Positions 1 to 11,542 of a stretch of 64,000 nt of DNA are shown piece by piece. The notes under the pieces were generated by a model. The model was not told the DNA's origin. It made no database searches and was given only the letters and a program-made list of their open reading frames with translations. Made by a program: the position numbers and the translations under genes. The stretch is taken from NCBI GenBank assembly GCA_025766275.1, contig JAFKAC010000032.1:558001-622000 (forward strand), written 5' to 3'. The DNA is from Lactarius indigo (Eukaryota > Basidiomycota > Agaricomycetes > Russulales > Russulaceae). Positions within the stretch are counted from its first letter, which is position 1; each line of letters opens with the position of its first letter.

Positions 1-699
1 TCTTGGCTGTATCTGATGGATCTCCGCTTGTCTCCCCTTTCCGGGCATTGGCTGCCAGTACCTCTTGGGTGTACTCGCGCTTCATCCAAATCGTTACATC
101 GGGGTTGTCGTCTCTCTTCCAGGGCGTCGGCATCGGTCCAAGGTCTGTCATGAATGCGATTGGACCTGTATCGTCGCCTGCGTCCCTGAGAGAATGATAA
201 TCTCTCGCGAATCTATCGATCGTCCCTCTGGGCCAATGGTATCAGCAACGACAGCACTCCCGAGCTTTCTCCGTTGCACGTACTCGAGGGTCTCACATCG
301 AGCCTTCAATATATCGATCTCCTTTTTGCACCTGACGATCTCCTGGATCTTCTGTTCGATTGTCCCTTTGAGTGCTTCCACTTCTGTCGCTCGGTTGCTG
401 GCCATCGTCTTGAGCCCCACGTAGAACGCGTTACGTTCTAACGTCGCTTTGGAGGCACCTGCGACTATACCCAGGATAACGTCTGTGTTCTGGGACACAG
501 TTAGTATGGGGCTGGAGCGAAATGTATGCTCTCGTCTCACCTGTACAGCTTGTGAGCCGAAAGCGCTCTGTCTGTTGCCAGCACCGTTCCCGATGCTGTT
601 GAATTGCCACTGGCCCTGATTCTCGTGTGCTTGGAGTCCAACGTCGCCAAATGAGCCACTTTCGAGGCCATTCCCGAAGCCAGTGAGATACGTGGACAT
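1..699 (-). CDS. Hypothetical coiled-coil protein, 3' end outside window
   Basis: I do not recognise this gene. The likely start is the ATG at 697-699 (protein begins MSTYLTGFGNG); an earlier in-frame ATG at 798 would run through the promoter and is less likely. The N-terminal part is rich in Gly, Asn and Gln. A central segment of about 70 residues (roughly nt 430-240) is heavily charged with Glu/Lys/Arg heptads and predicts a coiled coil. Below about nt 175 the convincing frame changes: nt 150-1 read openly in another frame, with charged residues such as WKRDDNPD and WMKREYTQE. The frame change implies an intron near 175-260 (a donor near 258 with an acceptor near 174 would join the frames) or a frameshift. 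It lies head-to-head with the gene at 842 and may share its promoter. Confidence 0.45.
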
Positions 700-841
700 T
701 GGTAGGGGTGGGAGTGGGGATGAAAAAAAAAAAGCGACGATACCCCACCCGATCGCATGTCGCGCTTTTGGGGCTTTGGCATCTATAAATGCCCCCAAGG
801 CTCCACCTCCCTTCGTAGTTCTCTTGCTCGCTCACCACACC
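700..841. promoter_or_regulatory. Divergent intergenic region with TATA box
   Basis: This 142-bp gap separates two head-to-head reading frames. A TATAAA at 784-789 lies 53 nt before the + strand ATG at 842. An A11 run at about 722-733 sits near the - strand start. It is compatible with a bidirectional promoter; this is an inference from spacing and the TATA box. Confidence 0.4.
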
Positions 842-1474
842 ATGTCCTCTGAATCTGAGAATGCACACAAGTCCCCTGAAGCTGCGGTTGTATCCAAGTC
901 GTCCGATCATATCTACCACTGGTCTAAGACTCCAATCAGCCACGCGCAAGCCCTGTCTATTGAAACCATCCATGAGGCGACGTTGTGAGACCTTCTGCAT
1001 GCGCGCAATGGTGCTGTGTCCCACCTCCTCTGGGAGCGTAACCAATTGTTGCGCGAGCGGTGAGTCCATCCTTGTCTTGTCTCTCTCACTGATTCTCACA
1101 GTCTCAAGGGTCGAACTCGGCGCCGAGGAACTCCCATACTGCAAGGAAGACTTCCTGACTCCGCCTCTCCCCCCGCGTCCTTACAGGATTACGGCCTGGG
1201 GACACGTTCTCAGGTATCACTCTGATAGGCCCAATCAGCGTCCAACGACGTATCCTAAGGATGTACGTTGTTTCCAGACTCTTATTTTTCATTCGACTGA
1301 CCTTCACAGCGACGCCTCTTTGATAAAAGCGTCCAGACAGAATGTGACTCTAATGATGCTGACACCACACTTGCCGACGTTGACCCCGTCGTGCCCACAA
1401 AACGCAAGGACATTGACCAGCAGCTTGAAGAAGACAACCAAGATTCTAGAAATAAAAAAAGGAAAATTAATTAA
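842..1474 (+). pseudogene. Hypothetical basic-tailed protein, apparently decayed
   Basis: The frame opens at ATG 842 behind a TATA box, with no recognised family. Codon 49 is TGA (986-988), but the frame continues openly beyond it (DLLHARNGAVSHLLWERNQLL) to a good GT-AG intron at 1060-1101. A second exon runs in frame to about 1210, where a one-base shift is needed to stay open. A GT-AG intron at roughly 1261-1310 then joins in phase to a last exon ending at TAA 1472-1474. The C-terminus is acidic and then very basic (SRNKKRKIN), like a nuclear localisation signal. The TGA is one C-to-T change from CGA. Two lesions suggest a pseudogene, but an unusual intron around each site cannot be excluded. 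Confidence 0.4.
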
Positions 1475-1530
1475 TTATCCTACCAGTTCTGACTAACGTA
1501 CTACTGTGTATAACGATTCGAAGCTACATA

Positions 1531-2143
1531 GTGTACTGTATTAAACAATGCCATCGCAACGGGTGCTGGGCCCGACCAACCATTTGTCTGTTCCGGCAGC
1601 TTGTCTCACCTCAGCCACTCATTTCAAAGTCAAATTGGTGCCGCCTGCTACTTTTGGGACTCCACTTCCCTCACGATTGCCATGCGTCAGCTCGTTCCTT
1701 GTATATACCCACTCTAATCCGACTTTGCTACACCTTCGCCACCAAGTTCCCCGCTGTTATCTGTCTCCCTCTCATCGTCATTTGTGTCTTCCTCGTCGTT
1801 CTCTTCATCGCCAACATCCTCCTTCGGACATCACCCTTTTTATACCGGGCGCAGATCTTGACTCAAACACCCTCCATCCGCCCTCCCATGGCGCTGCCTT
1901 GGGGCGGGCCTCTTGCCCGATCAACGACGTGGCCCTCCTTTGCCGTCTACAAGACACTGGGTGTACCAAACTACACTGAGCCCCACGTCGCCCTTATTGG
2001 ATATAGAGGAGGATACCATGGTGTGTCGTATTTTGCTCTTCGTATGCCTCGCATGCTCATAATTCCACGTTGCCCATATGCTTGTTTTGCCTTTCCTCAC
2101 AGTTGCATGCGTCGTCCCTGTCTACTCCACGCGACCCCGTTAG
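1531..2143 (+). CDS. Doubtful small membrane protein ORF
   Basis: This is a weak call. A frame open from ATG 1531 contains one strongly hydrophobic stretch (about nt 1750-1815: VICLPLIVICVFLVVLFIA), followed by a short polar tail. A plausible GT-AG intron (2021-2102, acceptor CTCACAG) joins in phase to a short exon ending at TAG 2141-2143, giving about 176 residues. The hydrophobic segment could be a transmembrane helix. Codon use is pyrimidine-rich and I recognise no family, so this may be non-coding sequence between mobile-element genes. Confidence 0.2.
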
Positions 2144-2512
2144 CTCCTGCATGACATAATATCTGGACTCTGGACCTCTTCCCTCATCCATATACATCGT
2201 CTGTCTCCAGTCCATACGTTCCGTTTCCCCTTCCTTCCACACCCATGTCCGTGTTTCGCTTGTCCCATTGTCTTCTCTGCCCCCTCCGTCACTCCTCCCC
2301 TACTATACGTTTGACTCGCTCATAGGGTTGCTCCTTAAACCGATCGCATGTATATAACAGTGTACTCCTACGCGTCAATCTCAGCATCTGCGTTAACTAA
2401 GCTCATCGCATGTCACAGTGAGGGTTGTCATCAAATTGAACACGAACACATCATGTTAGAATACTCGTTGTACCTATCAAAATTTTAATGCGACAACATG
2501 TACTGTAACGCA
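2144..2512. other. Intergenic, no gene seen
   Basis: No convincing reading frame or structured RNA was seen. The segment lies just downstream of the Plavaka transposase stop. I looked for a CACTA-type terminal repeat here and did not find a convincing pair with the other flank. Confidence 0.4.
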
Positions 2513-5500
2513 TCAGCTATGTTCTAATGATTCATCCTCCTCGTCTGCGTCTGCCGGATATTTTGTAACCTCTAAGTATGCGTGCCGCATTAGCGAGAAC
2601 TTTCCAGTGTTCTCTGTACCGTCCTCGTCGACTTTGTATTCGGGAAACATCGAGACAACACTTCGGATTGCGGTGATGGGAATGACGACGTGACTCTGAA
2701 GGGGGTCACAGAGATAAACCGTCTCGCTAGAATCGGAGAAGACGTCCTTGTCCGGCAAAGAGAATAGGGTTACCATTGCCAAGGGATGACGAGATTCCCC
2801 GAACCGCATATAGAAGTAGAATTCTACGTTCGCTATACGCATCGTAGAATTATATTCGATCTATATAATCGTTCTCAGAACGGAAAGACAAAGAAAAAGG
2901 GTGTTCATCACCTCAACACACGAAGCACGCCGAACGTTGGATAATATGCGTGACTCCTGCCAGACCGAACGCGCCATTTGTCCGTTCGGGAGCCGTAATT
3001 TAGCCCATCTGCAGACGGCCTTACACCATGTGTCTTGATTGGGCCACCCTTGCCTGCGCCAGTATGGCATCAAGGCCGAAAGTTCGTCGTCCGAGAGTGG
3101 TGTAGGATATTCCTCGCAACGAGGGAGAAAAGCATACCCCCCGCACCCTTCAAACTCACGCGCGCCTCTCGGGAGAGACGTTCCACGTTGCCCACGAAGT
3201 TCAAACTGAATTCCAGGAAAGCGAGCTTGAAGTGAGTTAATCTGAGCACGTAGAATGGCCCGCTGTGTGAGGTTGGCATACAGGTCCCGGTCTTGTCTGA
3301 TTTCGCGACCCAAGTTCCCAATGGCAGTTTCGAGTGTCCACTGAGCATAACAAGCAAGGGGGCCCGCGCGAATAGTCTCCGGAGCCATGTGCGTCAGCAT
3401 GTGGATGCTATGACGGACGAAATGGATCCGCGCCTCCATGCGTTGGTAATAGAGGTCTTCGAATTCCTCTACGAAAGCCATCAAGAGACGATGCCCTTTG
3501 AGAACGTCCTCAAAGGTGATGCTATGGCGCTGGAGGATGCGCACACCCGAGACAAGCTTACAGTAGTTAAGCCAATACTTCCGAGGTAAAAGGTGCCGAA
3601 ACAGAGTTGGGCCTAGACCATAGAAGTACTGTTGATATTCCCAAGCCTTGTAGCCCGAATTGATCTTCTTGGAGGGATCACGCGGAGCACGCCCGAACGA
3701 CGAAGGGATGTATGGGACTGTTTGGGCCACGGTATCCCCATGTGCGTTCCACAACGGGGTATTCTTGTAGAACACCGCCCAGTCCCACATCTCCCTTTCG
3801 TCGGAGTCACCTACATCCAGTTTACCAGTGAATAGCTTCAAGAATAGGTCGGGTTCGTTGAGTACTGTAAGATGCATGATGTCCATAGTAAACACGCTGG
3901 GCACCGGGATAGGCTGACAAGGGAGACCGCTGAATAACGTCTGCTTACAGAGACCGACCTCAAGACGACGGGTCCTGTAGTCAGCCAGAGTGTCCGCTCC
4001 AAGTAGATAGCACAAGTTCTTCGAATACTTATAAGGGAGGTTGTTGCGGTAAACGTCGAGATCGGCAGCGGTGACGTCAGGATGGCAGCACCCAGGAACG
4101 TCGTAATCAAGAGGCGCCTGCATTGCAGGGTAATAATGTGAATCGCCAGTGCGGCGCCGCCCTGGCATATCGCAATATACGCGACAGCCAAATCGGCCAC
4201 TGTGCCCAACCATACCCGACATAGAAGCGCTGCCGGGGCTATCGGCAGTTCCAAAAAGTACCAGAGGACGAGAGCAGGTGACTAGTTGGTCTAAGAAAGC
4301 GTCATATATTCTGAGACCCTCGCGCTGCAGTGCGGCTATGTGATATAGCGAGGGGAATAGGAAAGAGTCCATGTCCGCGGGCTTATAAGGACCCAGGACA
4401 ATGGCACTTGGGATGACGAATGCTTTCTTGTAGCGCATGTCCGGAGGGAGGTTGTGAAAGACCCAGATAAAGACCCAGGCTTCGGATGGCTGATCGGGGC
4501 GAAGCTGAGCACCGTCGATAGAAAGCTGAAGGGCAACATCCGATGCCTTGAAGCGACCTTCGTTCCAGGCATCAAGAAGTTCTCGACCACAAGGCGTGTC
4601 ATCGTATACAGCGAGGTTTCCGCTGTTCGCCCTCGCCGCCTGGAGGTTCTCGGCCAGCTTCGTCTCAAGGTAATGCATCTGCTTAGCAATTTCGCGAGAA
4701 CCGTAGAGTGCCTGTATAACGGGGCCAACCGGGATGGTCGAGAACCGCTTCTGAGCCCTAGTAGTCCCGGGGATGTACCGAGGGATGCTGCAGCGCGGGC
4801 AAGATTCCAGTTCGCCATAGGGACCAGTATATGCCACACAGGATCGCATACACATATCGTATTCTACAGGTACAACGCCCGAGAGCCAGCGAATGCGTCG
4901 CTTCACTTGGTCGAAGCTTAAGAACTCGCTTTCGGGGTTGTTGAGGAGCTCGATCTCCCGAGTAGTGTCATAGTGGTCGCGCGAAGCACTAGAGTTGTTC
5001 ACGAAATGCCGTATAGAACGTAGCAAAGGTGAAGGATCGGCCAGATCTGGCTCCTGGACAGGGTTGCGTAGACTATCGATCTCTGGAGGGCACATTCCAC
5101 TGTCCTCGAGAACCGCTATGCGTAACATATCGATGAATTCTTGTGTCGTCTGCAGATCAGGAAGATGGATGGGCGCATCGTGGCCGTCCTCCGAGTGCTC
5201 CAGCGGATCGGGTTGTATCCGTTCTCGAGGCACAGCTGTCCCAGAAGTTCGTAGAGCAGTCTGAGGTGTCTCAGCAGAGTCACGAGTAATAGGACTGTTG
5301 GCGTTCATTTCCTCATATTGGTAAGGCTCAGGGGACAGAGGAGCATAATCTGGCTGGGCACCATTGTCGACAGAAGGGCTGTGGTCTGGTGCAGATGCAG
5401 AAGACGTTGCGTTCGTCGAGTCCACCTCGACGCATGGAGTCACCGGTCGATCTGGCAGAGATGGTTGCGCCGAGGATGTGGAAGGTGTATTACTCGCCTC

Positions 5501-5599
5501 GATACCATTGATACGCCGCAGATATGCCTCCAATTGATCATACAGCTTACGACGAACGACGGACCTGCGACTGGTCTTAGGCTTTGTCTTAGGTGGCAT
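2513..5599 (-). CDS. Plavaka/Tnp2-like CACTA transposase
   Basis: Transposase of the basidiomycete Plavaka group of CACTA (EnSpm) DNA transposons, which excises and reinserts the element. Exon 1 is 5599-2912 and exon 2 is 2860-2513. The 51-nt intron (2861-2911, GT-AG, phase 0) joins the frames exactly, giving 1011 residues with no stop. A basic Ser/Pro-rich N-terminus is followed by a cysteine cluster (CMRSCVAYTG, then CPRC) near residues 250-275. Next comes the hallmark block LQLSIDGAQL with VFHNLPPD, the CRVYCDMPGRR segment, FTMDIMHL and the conserved tail (EFEDLYYQR, HMLTHM, GNLGREIR). The C-terminal exon carries VEFYFYMRFGE, typical of the family. The frame is intact, so the copy may still be autonomous, but I could not identify terminal inverted repeats. 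Confidence 0.88.
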
Positions 5600-6272
5600 G
5601 GGAATCGAGTGGTATACACGGCACCCAAGCCTCGGATTGGACTCGAAATCACATAAATTTGATGCAGGTGTACCGCCATTCGCACGTCGATTGTGTCGAG
5701 TAAGTGTCGATTGACATACATTACATTCGAGGTAATTCGTAGGTAATCATTGCTAAATATATTTAATCCACCATAATCCGAGTTTATCGACGTAATCGAC
5801 GGACTTCCCACTGGGATATTTACCGTCCGCTTATCCTTATTGATGAAGCCGCCGGTGTCGACGTCATTGGTTTCACCCAACTCCTCTCGTGGGTCGGGGC
5901 GCAAGAAACCGAGGCGCAAGAAATGCAGACTAGCCCAGAGAAGGTTTGGCACGGAACACACATTACCCATTTCCAACTACTGGAGAAGTGCATCCAGTAG
6001 CGTCGAGCAAGTAAATCAAGCTCTTTCGCTCTCCTGGATGCCGCGATGGACTAAGCCGGCGGCAGTAAGCCAGGTCTTAAAGGCAGCTGGTTGGGGTCTA
6101 CATCTCCAGTCCAAGCACCAATTGGATCGGCGATGATCAGCCAGATGCCTCCTATCTGTAAGCTGACCGACCCAGGCCCCGCGCATATAGGAGCAAAACC
6201 AACGACCCGTGATATAAATAACGGGTTGCAGCTTGTTGGGTGCCCAAACACTCTTTCATCTTGCGAGCTACG
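5600..6272. other. Intergenic with promoter of Hsp30-like gene
   Basis: No supported gene between the divergent Plavaka and Hsp30-like genes. A TATAAATA at 6213-6220 lies about 55-60 nt before the ATG at 6273 and is a good core promoter candidate for the + strand gene. Short open frames on either strand here lack codon bias and splice structure. Confidence 0.5.
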
Positions 6273-7258
6273 ATGGTGAATCCTGTAAACGTCAATCCCA
6301 CCACCGCCGTACGACGTCTCTCGGTAGGGGCATCCGATTGGTTGTGGGTCGTGACGGGGATCATGGGCGTATCGGCTGTATTCACGCTGGCTTGGGCGAA
6401 AGTGGTACGACCCTATTCGTCGCGTATAGTCTTGGCACATCCTGATGAGGCCCACTTTTGAAAGCAACCACACAGAGCACGGGCGTTCCACCACATGGCT
6501 CTGGCCGTCCTTACAGTGTCCACTATAAGCTACTTTGCTATGGCATCGAACTTGGGACAGACGCCTGTCAGAACCGAATTCAGGAGCGGGCCAACGCGCA
6601 GCATCTTTGTCCGTGTCGTCTCTCCGGCCTCTTCATATTTTATGCTGATCATTAAACTCGTGCAGTATGTACGATATATTCAGTGGTTCATCAACGCACC
6701 CCTCATTCTCCTCTCGTTGCTTCTGATAACGGGTCTTCCATTGTCCGATATCTTCCTCACGATATTTATGGTCCTCGTCACGGTCGTGAGCGGACTCGTC
6801 GGTGCACTCACGCCGACGTCGTACAAGTGGGGTTTCTTTGTTTTCGGCGTTTTGACGCTCTTCTATGTCGTGTGAGTCGTCAACCGTCTGTATCTTTTAC
6901 GTTGGCTGATGCCTGTGAATAACATAGCTTCTCGGTCCTATTCAGCGGACTGCGGTCGCGCCTGCTTGAAAGATACAGGGGCATGTACGGCATCTATGCT
7001 ATCTATCTCGTCGTCCTCTGGATGTTGTACCCGATCTGCTGGGCCTTCTCCGAGGGTGCGAATGTGCTCACCGTCGATCACGAGATGATCTTCTACGGCA
7101 TTCTTGACCTTATCGCTGGTCCATTGTTCCTCTTCATGCTCCTCGCTTCCCTGCGGAGTGTTGAGTACGACGATTTCGGGTTACAATCTGGCAAGGCCTC
7201 CGATTACGTGAACGTTCCTCTTCCGACCGAGAAACCGCGTGAGGCTGGTGCCGCATAA
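6273..7258 (+). CDS. Hsp30/Yro2/Mrh1-like seven-helix membrane protein
   Basis: Fungal opsin-related membrane protein of the Hsp30/YRO2/MRH1 group, plasma-membrane proteins often induced by heat, ethanol or weak acid and thought to modulate the proton ATPase. Four exons fit: 6273-6423, 6478-6608, 6666-6871 and 6928-7258, giving 272 residues; the first donor is less certain than the other two introns. Seven hydrophobic segments are visible, starting with WLWVVTGIMGVSAVFTLAW. Family features include ISYFAMASNLG (helix B), YVRYIQWFIN (helix C), TSYKWGFFVFG, and the last helix GILDLIAGPLFLF. The lysine that binds retinal in bacteriorhodopsin-type opsins is replaced in the last helix (LDLIAGPL), so this is the non-photosensory branch. 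The C-terminal tail is soluble and acidic. Confidence 0.85.
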
Positions 7259-7590
7259 AGGAAAAGAAAATAAGAGAATGAGAAATGAATTTGGCGAATG
7301 TATTCTATACTAATTTCGCCCGTACCTATGTGTATTGTTACTTTTTGCTACCAACGATTTCGTCGTCTTACCTTTGGATCGGATTTGTTCATGAGTAAGG
7401 TTATAATTTGTCGGGTGGACCGAACTCGGGCTGTCACAAACCGCTGTGTAACGATCACGCGTCTCTTCCTATCTTTGTCGTCACCATTCCCGACGAGTCC
7501 CCGGCCAAAGCGCGAAAATATCTCGGTATCTGCCTTCGGTTGCCATAAAAAACATACAGCACGCGCGTGGAAGGTATACTGCAGGATCCG
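7259..7590. other. Intergenic between Hsp30-like and zeta-COP genes
   Basis: This stretch probably holds the 3' UTR of the Hsp30-like gene and the promoter/5' UTR of the coatomer gene. No separate gene is supported. A possible 5' UTR acceptor (CTGCAG) lies just before the ATG at 7591. Confidence 0.45.
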
Positions 7591-8282
7591 ATGAATCTGA
7601 CGCTGTACGCTGTCAATGCGTTCATTGTCCTCGATACCGATGGGCATCGCGTCCTTGCCAAATACTACTCGCCAAAGGGACGAACGCAACTAGGGGACCC
7701 TGACCCCAACAAGGGCTTGCAGACACTGAAGGAGCAGCGGGTGTTCGAGAAGGGTTTGTTCGCTAAGACGAAAAAGCCGGGGGGTGCGTCTTCCATCAGC
7801 TTTCGCAGTTGGGCTCGTACTAACCTATCCGTCTATAGGCGATATCATTCTATACGACAGACATCTGGCGGTGTACCGACACTCGCTGGACCTCATCTTC
7901 TACGTCCTCGGGGGCCCGCAGGAGAACGAACTGATGCTGCACTCGGCGCTGTCCGCATTTATGGAGGCGATCAACCTGCTCCTGCGGAACCAGGTCGAGA
8001 AGCGGGCGGTGCTGGAGAACCTGGACTGTGTCATTCTCTGCCTGGACGAGACGATAGACGACGGGTGCGTCGTGTTTCCCTTTCCTCCCCCTCCCAGGGT
8101 GAATTAAATAAATAAATAATAAAATTTACAGGATCATTGTAGAGACGGACTCAACGACGATCGCATCGCGGGTGAGCCGCCCTAGAGCGGACAGCACGGA
8201 GATTGTGATCAACGAGCAGACTATCCTGAATGCTTACCAAACGGTGAAGGAGAAGATGCAGCAGAGGATTGGACAGCTCTAG
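7591..8282 (+). CDS. RET3: Coatomer subunit zeta
   Basis: Small subunit of the COPI coat, which forms vesicles for Golgi-to-ER and intra-Golgi retrograde transport; zeta pairs with gamma-COP in the adaptor-like subcomplex. Three exons (7591-7783, 7839-8064, 8132-8282) with clean GT-AG introns, the first with a TACTAAC branch point, give 189 residues, the normal family length. The longin-type N-terminus MNLTLYAVNAFIVLD starts exactly as in family members, which is why ATG 7591 was chosen. Other conserved blocks are GHRVLAKYY, FEKGLFAKT, GDIILYDRHLAVYR, ENELMLHSALSAF, LENLDCVILCLDE and the C-terminal QTILNAYQTVKEK. A single-copy housekeeping gene, it marks the left part of the window as ordinary host chromosome. 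Confidence 0.95.
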
Positions 8283-8354
8283 GTAGTCAGATGATTATTA
8301 CATAATTGAGTAGGAGTGAGCGAGTGTGCGTGTCTCTTGCACTTGCCATCAGCC

Positions 8355-11300
8355 ATGTCTGCCCGACGACAGGCGTCCACTACTTCCCTCTCAAAATATG
8401 CCAGAGCTGGCTCTCCCGATCCTGCTGCTCGCTCTCTTGACTATTGCAATGCTTTTTGGGGGCCCAGTGATGCCGGCGTCGACGTGTTGTTCGCTAGGAT
8501 GCGCGGTGCCGCAAGGACCATGGAAGAGCTCCGTAACTTTTGGAAGGAGAGGTGTGTCATTCCCAAGCGCGTTATCATTTCTCGCATCCGACCCCCTCTC
8601 TTCTTTTGAGGGCTGCTATCGAGGAAGAATACGCGAAACGTCTCGCCAAACTCACCAAAACGACCTTGGGAAGGGACGAGATAGGGTATGTTCCCTTGGT
8701 CCCCCTTACTCCTACTTTCCCTCCTAACGCTGCCCCCACATGAAGTGAATTTCGAAACTCGCTCGACACTCTTCGCCTGGAGACGGACAAGCAGTCCGCC
8801 TTTCATCTGCAACTCGCTCAGCAGATTCGCAACGAGCTCGAAAACCCCGTCGCCGCGTTCGTCGCCCGTCAGGCTCAACATCGCAAAGGTTATCAGGGTG
8901 CAATCGAGAAACAATTCAAGACGAAGCAGGCGCAGGAGGGCCACGTCAACAAGGCTCGCGAGAAGTACGAGCAGGATTGTCTCCGCATCAACGCCTACAC
9001 CGCGCAGAGCACCCTCGTCCAGGGCAAGGACCTCGAGCGTATTTCTGTCAAACTCGAACGTGCGCAACAGACGGTCCATGCAAACGAACGCGAATTCTCC
9101 AACTTTGCGCGCGCACTACAAGATACCGTCTCCAAATGGGAGCAAGAATGGAAACAGTTCTGCGACAGTTGCCAAGATCTCGAGGAGGAGCGTATGGAAT
9201 TCACAAAAGACAACGTTTGGGCCTACGCCAACGCCGTCTCCATCGTTTGCGTTTCTGATGATGAGGTGAATATGTTTGCCCTATAAAAGTTCCGGCATCA
9301 GCTGATCATCATGAATGATCGTCTCTTAGTCCTGCGAACGCTTGCGTCTGGCCCTTGAATCATTCGAACCAGAGAAGGATCAGGAGAATTTTGTTCGCGA
9401 TTATGGCACCGGGAACGCCATGCCGGACCCCCCGCAATTCGTCAACTACTCTTCCGCTGAAGGGGCTCCTCTTACCTCTTCTGCTTCAAAAGTCACCAGC
9501 CGTCCCGCTCAGTTTGCTCGTGCTACACAACGTATAAACCGACTCCCCACTGCACCCCCTCAGCCCGACGATGATCAGCCCTTCGTCAACACGGCAGGCG
9601 TCGGCGCCGGTAACCGTTCCTCAGGTCCCAACGACCCCGTGCCTGCTCGTGCGACCAACCTCTCAAGGGCAAGCACACGCCGCAATGCCCCGCAAACAAA
9701 TGGTAACGGCAATGCGAATGGTCCCACTAATGGGTTTTCTCCCGGTTCTTCCCCGCCGGCCACCGCATCGCGCAATACTGGTAATTTCGCTGCTGCGCAA
9801 GCATCAGCGCAACCGATCAACCCGACACAGCACGAACTTGTTGTAGGTGACAATACCTACAAGGTCGATCTCTCTAAGGACCAGCAGGGTAACAATCCTC
9901 GTGGCGGTCCTGCAGCTGCAAAGGTTGGCGATGAGACAGACCCGATGGTGCAAGCAATGGCCAATTTGCGAACCGCAGCAGGCGCTAATGTTACGCGGAA
10001 TATAACGCGTAAAATTACTCCGGACCCTTCTGGAGCAACCGGCGGACCTTCTTCTGCGTCACCTTCGAAAGCACTCGCTCCGCCCACTGGTGTCTCCTCT
10101 CCGAGCCGGAATGTCGACTACCGTAATTCTGCCGAGATCGTTGTCGGCGCCCACCCTGCTGCACAGCCTCCGCCCGGCTCGCGCTCCACGTCACCTGCGC
10201 CACCGACCGCCACATTCATGCAGCCGCCGTCACAAGTACCCGCACCTGTCGTAGATGCTGTCATTGATTCGTACCATCAAAGCTTCCCAGGCGAGCGCCG
10301 TAGCCGGTCCAACAGCCGTCGCGCGAGCTTCAACGCGCCGCAACTGGCACCTGCTCCTTCCCAAGGCCATGGCAGTCATTTGGACCGTCCGGTTAGCCGA
10401 GACGGACACGCTGGCATCGGTGCCAATGGTCGTTCCCGTAGTCCATCCCTCAGCCACCCTGCTTCCCGAAGCGTCTCTCCCGCTCCGCCCGGGCCGCCAC
10501 GCGTTGGCAGTGCCAACCCCGGCGGCGACCAAGGTCCGGGACAGTATCGCGCTACCACACCGAACAGCGTCGGTATTTCTCTCGACCCGCATGGAAACGT
10601 CGCGGTAGACTCAATGGCGGATGCGTATCGCCAACAACAGCAACAACAGGTGGCCCAGGTTAGGCAACCACAGATGCAGCAGCCACCATCCGCGCCGGTT
10701 CAGTACCAGCAGACTCCGTCTCAACCACAGCAGCAACTGCAAGCTCCCGGTGGCGTCGGCGGCCAACCTCCCGCGCAACGTCAACCGAGCATCGGCAACT
10801 CATTCGGTGTGCCTGGTCAATGGCAGACTGGCGCCCCTCCACCTCAACAGCAGTACGTCCCGCCGCCACCGGTGCAACAGCAAGTCCCGCAACATTCGCC
10901 AGCGTACGCGCAAGCTCCACATCCATATGCGAACGCACCTCCATCACAGGTTTACCACGCGCCGCAGGTAAGCTACGGCATGCAGCCGTCAGTGCAGCAG
11001 CAGCAGCAGCAACAGCAACAGCGGCGCGGAGCAACAGGCTCGGGTGGAGGGGAATACTACACACAGCAGGGATACGCGTCGCAGCCCCAGCAGCAACCTC
11101 CACAGCAATATCAACAACATCAACAACACCAGCATCAACAACACATTGCGTATGGAGCTGGGTACAGATCCGTCAGCCCCGGGCCAATCAACAGGACGCC
11201 GTCGCCGCAACCGATGGCCCTCACGCAACCGCAGCCACAGCCAATCGCGGAGCCCCCGACCCAGCAATATACGGAAGATGGTCGTGGTGTGCTCTTCTAC

Positions 11301-11542
11301 GGTGCGTCACTTTTTTTGTTTGTTTTCTTTTTCTTGTTTGAGATGCTGAGGTGAAAAATGCAGTGCGGGCGCTGTACGACTACACTGCTACGATCCCAGA
11401 GGAGTTCGACTTCCAGGCGAACGATATCATCGCCGTCACCGCCACGCCCGAAGATGGGTGGTGGAGCGGAGAACTGCTCGATGAGAAACGGCGCGTGCCG
11501 GGTAGGCACATCTTCCCGAGCAACTTTGTGCATCTGTTTTGA
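8355..11542 (+). CDS. F-BAR and SH3 domain protein (Cdc15/Imp2/Hof1-like)
   Basis: Membrane-bending scaffold of the F-BAR family. Fungal relatives with this layout (Cdc15, Imp2, Hof1) act at the contractile ring and septum and in actin patches. Five exons (8355-8551, 8611-8685, 8746-9265, 9330-11301, 11364-11542) keep frame and give 980 residues. Residues about 25-110 form the FCH part (SLDYCNAFWG, AAIEEEYAKRLAKL); the coiled F-BAR helices continue to about residue 280 with many Glu/Lys/Gln heptads. About 630 residues of low-complexity Ser/Pro/Gln linker follow, including pure Gln runs near nt 10985-11020, a likely phosphorylated disordered hinge. The C-terminal 60 residues are an SH3 domain (ALYDYTA, DGWWSGEL, PSNFVHLF). 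The Gln runs may vary between strains. Confidence 0.93.

Noticed and set aside
5440..5976. 178-codon - strand frame overlapping the Plavaka start
   Set aside because: It overlaps the well-supported transposase N-terminus in another frame and shows no family feature.
1475..6272. CACTA-type terminal inverted repeats for the Plavaka element
   Set aside because: I found isolated TAGTG and CACTG words but no matching pair with target duplication, so boundaries are left undefined.
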